In this document: positions 1 to 11,663 of the stretch, piece after piece
Position numbering within the stretch: position 1 is the stretch's first letter
Layout: the number at the start of each line of letters is the position of its first letter
Assembly (NCBI GenBank): GCA_028551475.1
Contig: CM052360.1
Coordinates: 7,552,501-7,616,500 of the forward strand
DNA length: 64,000 bases
Origin: Casuarina equisetifolia
Taxonomy: Eukaryota; Streptophyta; Magnoliopsida; Fagales; Casuarinaceae
Direction: 5' to 3'
Translations under genes and position numbers: made by a program
The notes under the pieces: model-generated
Seen by the model: the letters and a program-made list of their open reading frames with translations, nothing else
Databases searched by the model: none
Told to the model about the DNA's origin: nothing

Positions 1-879
1 ATTTTGGATGATGAAGCCGAAATGTTTGTTCTCAAAATGTGGAGAATGCTCATCTATGAAATAAAGAGGGTAGAGGCAGGCCTTGTTTCAAAGTGAAGCA
101 CTTCATAGGATTTAGTCGTTGATTGGCCCTCTATTGCTGCAAGGCTGAGATGCTTCATGTCATACCTTGCTATCTCTTCATCCTCCATTGTAGAACATAG
201 ATTCTTGATTCGTATTGCTTGAAAATTGATTTAGTAACTAAACGCAATTTTGTACTAATTGGTCTTTTTGGGTCCTGTGCTTATAGCAGAAGGCAATGTT
301 TGGTAACCAGACGTCCGTTGTTATCTCAAGACAGCTTATTTAACTTGTCATTATGCTGTTGCTGTAACTCTAGTCTCGCCTTTTTATTGGGAGTAAATAA
401 TACATTGAAAAGTAATGAAGAATGGTGCTAGAACTCATGTTACAAAATCAGACCAACAAAGATATAATGGTGGTAGAAAATTCAGAAGTTCAAAAGTAGT
501 AGCTGAGGGGAGAGTATCCTCTGTTGAATTTTCGGAGATAAATATGATCATCAGCAAGATAACTTGATTAAGATTATATTTAAATTTGCAGCTCTTAAGT
601 TTGACATCTCTTTCTCTGACATCGGCTTGTGAGCTTTGCCCATTCGGAAGACCACTATTTTTTCCCTCTGGCCTTCATTTCTTCATGTTCCGTGTTTAGG
701 ACGGTTCAATCCAAAACGTTCATTTTTAATATAAGTTTTAATCTTAGAATTACGAGGACCTCGATCCACAAAATTTTGTAGGTTTCCTTTTCCTTTTAGG
801 AAGTCGATGATACTGTTGAGACATGCAGTTAGGAGCATGGTATAATCTGAAGTGTTTGGTAACGTAACTGATGGACCTT
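1..879. other. intergenic DNA, nothing recognised
   Basis: No open frame of convincing length or family resemblance is seen here. The stretch lies downstream of the 3' end of the ENT-like pseudogene exon on the minus strand. Confidence 0.4.
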
Positions 880-1365
880 CAATGTTCGGAATTCTCTTTT
901 AAAAGCCACGACCACCGCAAAACCAAGGCACACATGAACCAATAGTCAGACCAAAAACTAAGAATAATACAATAACAATCTCTGCTGGATTGTAGGAGGA
1001 TCGAGTACCAATGGAGTACACATCCTCCATGATATATCTGGGAAGAATTGACAATGTGACAATATTGGTAAGGACAACGCCAAGTCCATACCATTTGACT
1101 CTCTCTACTATATTCTACAAGGTTGCTCACCAAACATGCCCGGTCTGGGGCCTTTCTCTTCTTTGTCCTGATTTACAGTCCGAATTTTTCACTTCGTTGA
1201 AGTACTTTATAGTGGGAAGCCTGTGTGCAACATTATAAAACACTATATAAATGGCCATAAACACCGTACTAGCAGCGAAATAGAAGATTAAACTGCTTCT
1301 TAGGGTACGCGTATTTTGTGGGTATGTTGCTTTAGTAAGGACCCGTAGAGAGGAAACAAGGACCC
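880..1365 (-). pseudogene. ENT pseudogene, exon-2-like remnant
   Basis: This minus-strand stretch matches exon 2 of the intact nucleoside transporter at 8094-8824. It keeps the acceptor site and the opening GVLVSSLRVLTKATYP, then YNVAHRLPTIKYFNE, and further on VERVKWYGLGVVL and IVIVLFLVFGL. It cannot be translated through. The frame shifts after the YFNE part, the tryptophan of the ATLWDIV motif has become a TAG stop (1115-1117), and about 100 residues between the EDVHS motif and the last membrane span are missing. The matching exon-1 remnant is at 7173-7574, so the two halves belong to one duplicated and decayed gene. Confidence 0.85.
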
Positions 1366-2934
1366 CTACAACAAGCAAAGCGAAAATATTGTGAACTTGA
1401 AAACTAGGCAATGAACATCAATCGACCCTCATAAACAACACAAATTGCTCGGCATGAAAGCCGTGAGACTTCTACACTGGGTTGCTACCGGTTGAAGAGC
1501 CATATTGTTAAGTTTCGAAGGAATTCAACTAAGTGTAGATGAACCCTAAAGCAATCAAGATGAGACACGAGTTTGTATGCCCTTAGGCATGAACATGACT
1601 GACAATTGTTTAAAGAATCACAAATTGTTTTCTATGGTTTATACAATAACAAATGTTCCTACTTTAATGGGTTGGGCTTACAGCCATTCTAAGACCAAAG
1701 CCCAATGTCAACATTCAATACTACCCCTCACGTTTGAGTATTCAATTGGTGTAAATTAAATATTCCAAGCTTGGATAAGAAAAATTGATGTTGGCCATAA
1801 AATGATGCTTTTGCTAAATAAGTCTATTAGCTATTTGTTTGTATTTACATATTGAGTCTAAATGATACCTCTTTGTAGTTTTTCTCTGATAAAATTATGA
1901 CATACAATGGTTAACAATGATACTAAATTATTACATATAAATAATAAAACAAACTTTTGTTGAAAATGTTTATCAAAAAGAAAAAATATGTGACTCTAGT
2001 TTTATATTAAATAATAATATATCTCTCTTATTACTGCCTGTAGGTTTTAAAATAAAATTTTCCGTTTTAACATGATATTAAAATGTATTATAATAGACCC
2101 TCATTATTTTTAATTTTTGTTCATTAGTAATATTTATTGAGAATGCTTATTCTATATCAAAAATAAAGATATGTGATCCTGATATTATATTAAATAGACC
2201 TTCTTATTTTAACAATTTTGAGAATTTAGTGAAAGTAGTAAAAACAGCAGCCTCTTTTTTTAAATAGATGGTTATATCAATCTATTAAGAGGGGAAAGAA
2301 GGTAATCATGTTGTGTTGTTGTTTTTGCTGGAGACCGGTCCTGAAAGGTTTGGTAAGTGTCTTTGCAGCCCATTTGCCGGGGAAAGCGACTTTGTTCTCA
2401 TTTGTTTTTCTTGTTTTTAGTAAGCGGAGGAAGTGACTTTGATTATGCTGCTAATGATGACGGAAAAGGAAAGCCAGGGGAGTAATTAAAGGGTTCGAGA
2501 ACGACTGCATGATTAAACGGCCAGAATCCGAGAACTTTCGTCACCGCGAAGAAACTGATCCCTCTGCAGTCACCAGTCGCTGCTCATACGTCAAATAGCG
2601 TATGTAGTGGGCGACTTCTCTTTTCCTTTTTTTTTTTTTAATTCTCTTCCTGACTTCTGCACGGGCCTTCCCACACTCTTCTTCAATGCAAGTGGGGAAC
2701 ACTCTCTCGGTAACTCCTGCCATTTTCATCGTCTTCATGTGCATGAACAGCTTTGTTTTTACAGGGTTTGGGCGTTACGTAACTGTAAGGATTTATATTT
2801 AATAATGTGTATATTGATCTCTGCATTTATTTTTAATAATGAATGTGGAAAGTCACTTTTTATTGTATGTTTATTTTATGTTAGGGTGAGTGGAGTGTTT
2901 ACTTCTTTCAAATTGTAAAATTGTATTTTTACTC

Positions 2935-3620
2935 TCTCTCTCTCTCACGCACACACGTGCATATATTTTTGCTGGAGGAGATGTTGACTCCTGTTTATGG
3001 TAACATGAAAATTTTGACCGGTGTGTTGCTAGCACTGCTGGCACGGCATCAGATGCTGCTACACGGAATGCTCCAGTGCAGGAAGGTGTGGATGCTGCTA
3101 CTCAGGTGCAGGCACAGAAGGGTGGACAAAATCACATAATAGGGTCTTGAAGTTATCACCTTGCTGTAAGTTTGGGAGGAATGCTATTGTTTACAAGATA
3201 TATTCAAATGTTCAAATGTGCATTTCATATTTTCTTGTGATTTGTTGGTTTCGCTATTTGAGACACTAGTGTTAGACTCCTTGTGGAGTAGTCCTATGGA
3301 CTTTTCTAAATATAGTTGCATGGGTTCTCTTACAAAGCTACTCATTAATTATGTCATTTTATTTGCTTGTATGTTCGACTACACATGTCATCAGCACAAT
3401 CGCATGATAAGCTCTAGAAGTTATTACCTTAGGGTAAGTTTAAGAGTAACAATGTTATTGTTTTCAAGTTCTATTCAAATGTGCATTTTATGTTTTTTGT
3501 GATATTTTTGTCATGACTCATCTTTGAACTTTTAACATTTCCTCCCTTACACACACGTCACATTTTAGTTGGAACATATATTGACATTAGTTTATGGTAA
3601 CAGGATGTTGATGTTGGTCT
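2935..3620. repeat. imperfect local duplication
   Basis: Two pairs of related segments occur here. The stretch around 2979-3006, ending in GTTTATGGTAACA, recurs at about 3571-3603. The stretch around 3143-3240 (GAAGTTATCACCTT and what follows) recurs at about 3411-3505 with many changes. The repeats are diverged and not in simple tandem order. Confidence 0.5.
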
Positions 3621-5206
3621 TAGATGGCTTTTAGAAGACATGGATAAAGAGGACATTGTCTTTTGAGGGACAAGGGAAGAAGACTGTCATTTTTGCAAAC
3701 CTATTTTTTGTTTCGGAAAGTGGATTTGAACTTCTATTTCATACTTTGTCCTTTGCCAGTATGTTCTTAACTTATTTCATCCTTTTTCATTGTCATATGC
3801 ATGTGATGGAGTTTGTTTTGATACCTTATATTATTGGCGATGTTAAGCAACAAGATAGCTGCCTATCTTACTATACCATGCTATTAATGATAGGGGTCAC
3901 TCAAGGGAAAAAAAAAAAAAAGGTTAGGGGGAAGGGGGTTGGGTGGAGGGGTCATTCAACTTAACTATGTTTTAACCCTCATATGCAGCTAAATTATTAG
4001 TGAAGTCTTTTTAGATTAACTAAGCTCTTACTTGTTTACCATCAATAATAGAGGAGCATTGCATGTGCTTACTGTCATGTCAATACTTTGTTGTTAGTTT
4101 GTTTATGAAGAAAGTGGTTGTAAGAAATAAAACCATAACCAACAAAAAAGGGGAAAAGGTTTAGGAGAAAACAAGTACCTGTCATGTTAAGGAAGTGTAG
4201 AAAAAAATTACCTTTTCAACAAAAAAAGAAGAGGAAGGATGAAATACAAGTTTGTGAATTCACTAAACACCTGTGTATGTTCATAGATTCACTACACATC
4301 TATGTATGATTAATGTGTGGGTTTCTTGTTTGAGGTATAGGCACTAAAAAGGCACGACTAGAGGCCCAAATTGTTACTAGCATACATAGGTGGGGGCAAA
4401 GCCATTGAACCAAGTTTATAGTTGGTAGTTTCCTACCATTCGAGAAGGACTGTTATGTCATAGTTTGGGTTAGAAGTTTAAACAACCTTTAATGCAAAAG
4501 GAGCTATTGTCACATGATCAAGCATAGGAAGTCAAGTTTTAAAAGTTCCATGTTTTAGCATTTCATATTCATTCATATTGATGAAGCCAACAATGTTGAG
4601 AGTCATTTGCTCAACAATTAAATGTAGTTTATGATTTCTTGTCTTATAATGCAAGCAAAAATCCAATAGATGCTAGTAGACGATCTTATCCTTTGTCACA
4701 ATACCTTTATAAAACCAAACCTATAATGAGTAACTTGCAATAATTCACTGATGAAGTAAAATTCCTTCTTTGTAGGCAATTCAGTGATGATGTCGATTAG
4801 TGAGGATGCATATTTTCCTTATGAACAATGACACCTCATCCTTAATTACCAAATCTATAAAGGACTTTTTATAGCAATGATTGGTTAGTGTGCTACCATT
4901 GAAAATCCATATTTTCTACAATTATCATTTTCCAACTTTTCATCTAATGAATGCATGTTCAATTTAAGTAAGTTAGATAAACAATAAAGCAACCTCTCAA
5001 CATAAAGCAAAAGGCCATAATGGCAACACTAACAATTAGAACTTCATCTTCGTTTATGACTACAAGCATATGATTCAACAAAAAATTATGGACCTTTGAT
5101 ATTGTAAAAGTAGGAATCATAATTCTTATAAAAGCCCTTTGTCATGCAATAATAGACAGAGAGAAAGTTGATAGATTTGTTGCATCTACTAGTCTACATC
5201 ATGCTT

Positions 5207-5475
5207 GAAATTGTAATGGTGACAACCATTATAATACCTTTTGAAATCATTAGCTAAACTTCATTTGAATTTATTGTAATTTTGTAATAAATAGACAAGA
5301 ACTAATAAAGTGCCTTCACTACACCAATTGGATTTTAGACTACTCGAAATTGCAACAATGACACCCATCATAATCTCATTTGAAATTGTTGACTAAACTT
5401 CATATAAGCTTGCTACAATTTCATTGCAAATAGGGGATAATTGATAAAAATTCCTTTACTATATTAGTTGGATCT
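5207..5475. repeat. diverged direct repeat, two units of about 130 bp
   Basis: The unit beginning near 5207 (GAAATTGTAATGGTGACA) recurs near 5345 (GAAATTGCAACAATGACA). Both continue through similar stretches, roughly TTTGAAATCATTAGCTAAAC, to a shared end that mentions TTGGATYTTA. The second unit abuts the foldback element that begins at 5481. Confidence 0.5.
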
Positions 5476-5480
5476 TATGT

Positions 5481-6033
5481 TGTTAGGATCATTTCTTGGG
5501 TTATAGATGATCAAATGTTTTGGTTGCAAAGGCTGATTCATTTGTAGTTTAAAGGCCTAATTTAGCATCTAAGGGACATTAAGACCTTCAACATTTAAGA
5601 GAACCTATACCTTCGGTATCAAACGAACACTAAAGCTTGAAAATTTTACACCAACCCACAAAAGCTCACTTTATCATGGGCTGATTTTGTATGGGATTTT
5701 GAGTGAAGCTTATTAGTAGTCAAGCCTATAAGGTAAAGTAGCCTTCATGTGTTGTGCTAGATATTTTGTTATTACTAACTATGTGTCAAGTCCTAGTGGT
5801 TGTTTAGAGTCTTTCGATTGTATTCAATTGTGGAATGAGAATGAATCTAGTACATTGGTTTGGTATTAAATTTTTGGGTTTTAGTGTCCCTTTGATATTG
5901 AAAGTGTCAATGTCCTTTAGATGTTAAAAGTCTTAACGTCCTTTAGATGTTGAATTAAGCCTTCAAACTACAAATGGATTGGCCTTTACAACCAAAACAT
6001 CCAATCATCTACAACCCAAGAAATGTTCTTGAC
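5481..6033. mobile_element. foldback (MITE-like) element with long inverted arms
   Basis: The left arm (about 5481-5665) pairs with the reverse complement of the right arm (about 5855-6033) over roughly 180 bp with scattered mismatches. For example TCATTTCTTGGGTTATAGAT on the left corresponds to ATCTACAACCCAAGAAATGT on the right. The outer ends read TGT and ACA. The middle of about 190 bp encodes nothing visible. No clear target-site duplication was found, so family and exact ends are uncertain. It sits inside the expanded intron of the ENT pseudogene. Confidence 0.6.
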
Positions 6034-7172
6034 AAGTCCTATGGCCACTAGTTGCCAATTCAACGTTATTAAGTCAAATCACAAATATGCCTTTCATTCA
6101 CATTATCTAATACTACATGTGATTTTGTCTATCCTTTCTTTGAAGCACCTACATTGATAGAGTAAGTCGTGAACAAACTTTTTTTTATCAAACAAATTCT
6201 TAAGGTGCTCATTTCTTAATGCATAGAGTAGGCAATCTCTTTACTGCTAACATTGCATACCCTATGCATTACCTTTTGCGTTAGATTAAAAAGTAAATAA
6301 CATGCTAAAATGCATAATTAATTAGATTAAAGTATCAATTTTATTCTAATTCAATTTTCAAAGTGATCTCAAAAGGCCATATAAGCATGTAGCAAGTGAT
6401 ATTGTGAAAAGGAAAGTAACATAAACAAATATCTACAAGCTTCTTAGTCGGACTAAGATATGAACTCTTGAGGTTTTGCAGTAACTTTCACTCACTTTGA
6501 TGTGTTTGCTTCTTAAATAACACATGAATTTAAAAGAAAAAATTCATTAATTCATAAATGTGAATCCAACTTTTTTAACTAATTGAAAACTGAGAATTGA
6601 CTATAACAAAAACCATTGGAAGGTAATTGTATGTCAACAAAGCCCACTCCATGCGTTGCAGTGGGACTAAAGACACGAGTGGCATTAAGCCCTCCATGAC
6701 AGGCATTTGCTTGTAATTCACCGAGTTTGCATGCATCTAATTTTGTAGGCCCACACTTTCTGTCCCTCGAAGGTGGGTTAGAAGCCCAAAAATGAAGAAA
6801 AAGAAAAGATCACCAAGCCCACAAACTACCCTGAATATCGAGCAGCTGCGTTTGAATGGAACCCATGGCATTCAGCCTCCTACCCGACTGCACCTTACGT
6901 GGGAGTAACGTGCAGGCCATCTTAGTAATGATTCGTGGACGGGCCGTTATGTGCTTATTCTTTGTCTCTTTGTAATGAAGACATTTCGTCCCATTCTAAT
7001 TCATCCTTCACTATAGAAAGGGTTGTAAGTGTGGCCTTTAAGGCAATAAGTTGCAGTATAATAAAGTAGTAGTCGGCCTTCCGCATTTTTTGTAAACAGC
7101 CTTCGTCCTATTGACTTCATATTATTCAACGCCTCTACGCTGACTCGGGCCTCAAATCTTCCTTTCTCTTAC

Positions 7173-7574
7173 CTGTACTAGCGCGTCGAAGCCCATCTGA
7201 CCTTTTATGCAGACGAGGTCCATGACGGGGAATAAGGAGCGGCAACGACAAAAAGAGCAAGGCCGACGTTGACCGGAAGGGGTGAGACTCGTTGGAATAG
7301 AGGATGATGAAACGGGATGCCGACCACGACCATCGGTATGCAAAACGACGGTGAAGATGCGGTCACGCTAGCCTCCACGTAGAGGTGGGAGAAGTTATCA
7401 ACGGCCGTGATGAAGGTGTCGAATGGGACCAAATACCCGTGGCTCACCGCGAAGGATATTATGTCCGTCAAGTGGAATGTATCTTCAGGAAGTTTGTAAC
7501 AAGGTTATAGAGGGTGCCGATAGAAGGACAGTGCCCTCTGAATCTCCATCGCCGATTTCAGTGGTCAAGCCCAT
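7173..7574 (-). pseudogene. ENT pseudogene, exon-1-like remnant
   Basis: Starting at an ATG at 7574, the minus strand encodes MGLTTEIGDGDSEGTVLL, clearly related to MGFTGKINDEDSESAVLL of the intact gene at 10032. Further on it keeps a version of the GYLVPWNAFITAVDYFS segment and an INVGL-like segment. Frameshifts break the frame, and about 20 residues between the IKGQ and DALVQ motifs are deleted. A donor-like CAG/GTAAGAG closes the exon near 7173. It is the 5' partner of the remnant at 880-1365. Confidence 0.85.
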
Positions 7575-8093
7575 CGAAGGTTGAGATATAGGTTTGTGGT
7601 GGGTTCTTATTTTTGTTTACTCAAACAATAACGTCATTATTTTGCATAAAAATCACGTGGAATCAGAGATTGTCTAAACAGAAAGGGGCAGGGCCGGTAT
7701 CACCGCCGCATCCGGAGGCTCACCAATTTCATTCAATTTCTTGTCAAGTTTTCAGCCACTGAAACCATAGTTATTATCCTTATATTTTCCTTCCTCAGCA
7801 TGCATATAAAAGAGAACACATCCTAAGCAGATGTTTTCTTTTCCTTATATGGTCGCCATAAATCTCCAGCACCAGCGGTAAACCTTGATAATCAACTTGG
7901 AAATATACGAAAATATCCATCCGAATTGTTCAACATTGCCACAGACAGACCACGGAACATAAAAGAAACAAATACCATTGACAGTTGAGTTCACAAGGCT
8001 CTACATAATGTAAATGTAAAGACCACGGAGGAAACTCAATTCGACCCCCATCGTGGCAGAGTTTTTTTTATGTAAATACAAATTGCTTTCAAA

Positions 8094-10032
8094 TCAGATG
8101 ACCCAAAACCAAGATACAATTGAACCAATAGCCAGACCAAAAACTAGGAACAACACGATCACAATCCCAGCGGTCTCCGAATGTTGTAATTGGACAGCTT
8201 TGGGAGCCAAAATCATCAACACGCTAGTCAAATAGCCATTGGTAAGGCCCAACAGACAAGTCAGGGTTGTTACTGGAATCTCTGTTCTGAGGAATTCGGG
8301 GCCATGCAAGCACCCCAGGAACAGAGGAAAGAACAACAATCTTACGACGCAGCCACCAATTGCTACCTTCGTATTTTGCAGGAGATACACTGCAGTCAGA
8401 GACTTTCCAACCAGATCAAACACATTGTAGCCAGTGATTAGGATTATCGAGTACCAGTCCTTAAGAACCTTTGAATGCACATCCTCTGTGATATATCCAG
8501 GAAATATTGCCAAAGTCACGATATAGATTAGGACAACACCAAATCCATACCATTTCACTCTGCCTACTATATCCCATAAGGTTGCTCTCCAAATAGGCCC
8601 AGTCAAGGGACCTTTCTCTTCTTTCTCCTCATTTACAGCCCGAGCTTTCAATTCGTTGAAGTACCTTATAACTGGAAGCCTGTGTGCAACATTGTGAAGC
8701 ACGATGCATATAGCCATAACCACGATGCTAACACCGAAATAGAGGTTTGCACTGCTTCTTAGGCCATCGGCATCTTGTGGGTATATTGCTTTGGTAAGGA
8801 TCCGTAGAAAAGAAACAAGGACCCCTGTAGCCAACAAAGTCAAACATGTTATGAACTCGACGGCAGGAAATAAACATCTTGTCAAACATTATAAACAGAA
8901 CAAATTGCTTAGCGTGGTACCAATTCAAGAGCCATATGCCAAAAGTGTCCAGCAAATATTTTGTCACTTAGACCCATTTCTTGAACATCATCAGACACAC
9001 TGTAAGGATTCTGCTGTTGGTACCCAGCCAGAGGTCAACCACGTTCTGAATTAAATTGCTTAAGTCAATCTTTAAATTTCTCACCTGCACAGCTTTACTC
9101 TCTCTCTCTCTCTCTCCATACATACACAGACACACATATCCGCGCGTGTGTGCATTGTACATGTATGTAAGATGTAAATAAACATATCCACATTGACCCA
9201 AAAAGAAAAAAGAAACAAAAAAATTAAGAATCATTCTTTTAGATCTCTACCAAAATCACAGAGAACGTACTATACTCGATACTGTTTTGAAGGCCCAGAA
9301 CGAAAAAATTGGTAGAACAAGGTTCTTCATATGAGCAATTAAATCAATAGTCAATGAAATTCATACAATAAAACGTAAAATTTTAAGCAGAGAAAGGGTT
9401 TGAAAGCCCTAATTCGAATACAAAATCCAAACCGATCAGTTTTCGACAACAAACCGAAAATCAAAACTACAACTCTCACCTGAAGCGGCGGTGCCAGCGA
9501 CAACGGCCTGCATGTAGCGCTCGGGTAGCTCACCGGCGGCCCCGACGACCCCACCCTGGACTAGGGCGTCCCCGAGGCCACAGAGCGCTATGGCCCCGAC
9601 AGTGACGTAGAAGCCGTCATATAAGCCGACCTGGCCCTTTATGTAGACGACGTCCATGACAGGGACGACAAGAAGAGCGACGACGAAGATGCCGAGGCCG
9701 ACATTGATTCGGACGAAGGAGTGGGACTTGTGTGAGTAAAGGATGATGAGGAGGAGGCAGACGAGGCCTACCAGCATGTAAACGACGGCGAATACGCGGT
9801 CCACGCTGGCGTCCGGGTAGATGTAGGAGAAGTAATCGACGGCCGTGATAAAGGCGTTCCAGGGGACCAGATACCCGCAGCCCAGAGTGAAGTAGACTAT
9901 GTAAGCCAAATGGAATGTGTCCTCGGGGAGATTGTCATGTGGTGAGTCGGCGACGGAAGTGGGTATAGCGGGGGCCGGTAGGAGGACCGCGGATTCGGAA
10001 TCTTCATCGTTGATTTTGCCGGTGAAACCCAT
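8094..10032 (-). CDS. ENT1: equilibrative nucleoside transporter, ENT1-like
   Basis: Predicted polytopic membrane protein of the SLC29/ENT family, which carries nucleosides across plant membranes. CDS = complement(8094..8824, 9480..10032), 427 residues, close to the length I recall for Arabidopsis ENT1. Exon 1 begins MGFTGKINDEDSESAVLL; the acidic N-terminus precedes the first span (FHLAYIVYFTLGCGYLVPWN). The one intron has CAG/GTGAG and CTACAG/GG sites and splits a glycine codon after VVAGTAAS. Exon 2 holds the conserved NVAHRLPVIRYF loop, FPGYITEDVHS, YNVFDLVGK and the terminal HSETAGIVIVLFLVFGLAIG. The Arabidopsis protein of this clade is a proton-coupled plasma-membrane or tonoplast nucleoside carrier; function here is inferred. 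A decayed tandem copy lies just downstream. Confidence 0.93.
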
Positions 10033-10898
10033 CGGAGATCCAGATAGTAGTTCTGTTGAGAGTCAATTGGTAGCACGAGTTGGCTTCAGCCAAAATGATG
10101 TCGTCGTTCGTTTCCAATAATGCAAAGCACGTGGGATTGGGAGTCGTTAGTGGCTGGGTCCCATTGGACTTACAGCTGCTAAAAGAAAACCAAAGCACGG
10201 GCCTATTGAGAAAAATGTGTAGAATGATGAGCATCGTAAAGGGCCAGGCCCATTACTACTTGGAGCAACGATACCGTATAAAACCAAATTATGCAGTGGC
10301 CAATAGGGCCTTACCTCTTAAATGACGTCGTTTCTTGAGAAATCTTTCCAATCGCGGGGGCTTTGTGGAACGACGCCGTAATTGTCTAGCGAATGAAAAA
10401 GAGGCGTTAAAAGCAATGAGGCGATAACAAAAGCAGTAGAACCAACAAAGCATGCTTTTATCGTATCTGTTTTTCCTTTCTCGGTTGCACCAATCAACCT
10501 AGAGCCGGCAGTCTTGTTGCTTTTTGAAGTTGCACTGGCAAAACCAAAAATATGTTGATAGAATATTCTGGACACAAGTGGGATTAGCCTGCCAAGCATT
10601 AAGACAAAGATGATTCACTGCCATTTGCCGCCCCTACGATTCAAAGGCTCACCTAAACTCTACAAAGCTCCCCCTGTCTCATATGCATATTAAATTTGCG
10701 AATGGTTCTGTCGCCGTCTTCCTGTGTCTATATATGAACTAAAACATCTAGGCTGCACCTGTTCTTCCGATAACAACGGTGACTATCGGATACGTGATAA
10801 TACAGGTGCCGGAAGTAACCAGCTGGGAAGCAGAAATGGCAACCCCTCCTATTCCTGGTAACGCCCTTCTAATCGTTCTTTGACCGATAATCCTACTA
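10033..10898. other. intergenic region between divergent ENT1 and kinase genes
   Basis: This should hold the upstream regions of the minus-strand transporter and the plus-strand kinase. A 93-codon minus-strand frame at 10318-10599 is listed separately. No promoter motif was identified with confidence. Confidence 0.4.
10318..10599 (-). CDS. hypothetical small protein (93 aa)
   Basis: A continuous minus-strand frame begins MLGRLIPLVSRIFYQHIFGF, runs through a basic, Ser/Thr-rich middle and contains a hydrophobic stretch (ACFVGSTAFVIASLLLTPLF) that could span a membrane, ending DWKDFSRNDVI. I do not recognise the family. The balanced composition, the hydrophobic segment and the ATG start make it a little better than a random frame. 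It could also be chance or an exon of something larger. Confidence 0.25.
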   Translation of the reverse strand: MLGRLIPLVSRIFYQHIFGFASATSKSNKTAGSRLIGATEKGKTDTIKACFVGSTAFVIASLLLTPLFHSLDNYGVVPQSPRDWKDFSRNDVI

Positions 10899-11583
10899 AT
10901 GATTACCCATCATGGAGAACTTCCTTCTCCGTCTCCCTTCTACTATCGATGCAAGCATCGGGAACCACTCTTCTTCATATTAGTTTTTGTTTTTGTTTTT
11001 GTGATCATAACTGAAGACTCTATGCTTTCTCAAACTTTTGTGATTCATTGCATCCTTAGAATTCACTTCTCATCATCTTCGAACAGCTCAAACTGTGAAG
11101 TGAGCAACCGTGGTGGGTTCATTAACAACTGCTGCGGGGCAGTTTTTGATGAGTAGCTGCATGCATTAAGGCAGCTAGCCAACCAAACGGGACAGATATT
11201 CTAAAAACTCCAATGGACAGAAGAACTCCGTAACTTCAATGAAGATTATAGATGAAAACATTTCGACCTGTGGCATTGAAAATTTGTCCATTGGAGCTGG
11301 CCGGCGCTCTGACTAGTCTGTCACAGATGTCATTGATTGGGTAGGAAACAGACTAAAAGATTAAGATCAAGACTGCCAAACTTTTGGATTTAGATGGAAC
11401 ATCAGGTCAGGCTTGCAGTAAGTGTTTTAGAAGGTGGGAAGAGATGGGCCTGAAGTTTATGACTGCCTTGGAGGGCAAGGTGGAGTTTCCCTACGTGAAG
11501 TGGTTCAAAATTGATATACAATACCTACTGGATGTTTTGCTTGTCAATCCATTGACGCAACCAAATTCCGCTTCCTTCCTATA
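10899..11583 (+). pseudogene. damaged extracellular region of the receptor-like kinase
   Basis: Upstream of the kinase exons, the plus strand shows pieces of a cysteine-rich secreted domain in more than one frame: a hydrophobic leader-like stretch (FFILVFVFVFVI), then SSNSSNCEVSNRGGFINNCC, an abrupt TAG at 11154-11156, later a frame with ENISTCGIENLSIGAG, and in yet another frame GTSGQACSKCFRRWEEMG. The spacing of CC and single cysteines reminds me of the SPARK-type ectodomain of some plant receptor kinases, but this is a weak memory-based match. Several stops and frame changes suggest the region no longer encodes an intact ectodomain. An unusual exon structure or sequencing errors are the alternatives. 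Confidence 0.4.
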
Positions 11584-11663
11584 ATTAGCCAATTAATTAA
11601 GGCATCACTCTAGTTTTACCGTCTTCCTCAACTCTACCTCACCTTTTCCTTTTTCCTCTGTAG

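Larger units (their letters stand above)
1366..7172. other. expanded intron of the ENT pseudogene, repeat-rich
   Basis: This 5.8 kb lies between the two exon remnants of the ENT pseudogene; the intact paralogue has only 655 bp here (8825-9479). The DNA is AT-rich without a convincing coding region. It holds imperfect duplications near 2935-3620, a pair of direct repeats at about 5207-5475 and a foldback element at 5481-6033. The expansion most likely comes from inserted repeats. No transposase or reverse transcriptase motif was seen. Confidence 0.6.

Noticed and set aside
2607..2918. 103-residue frame on the plus strand
   Set aside because: Low-complexity start from a poly-T tract, and it lies within the repeat-rich intron of a pseudogene.
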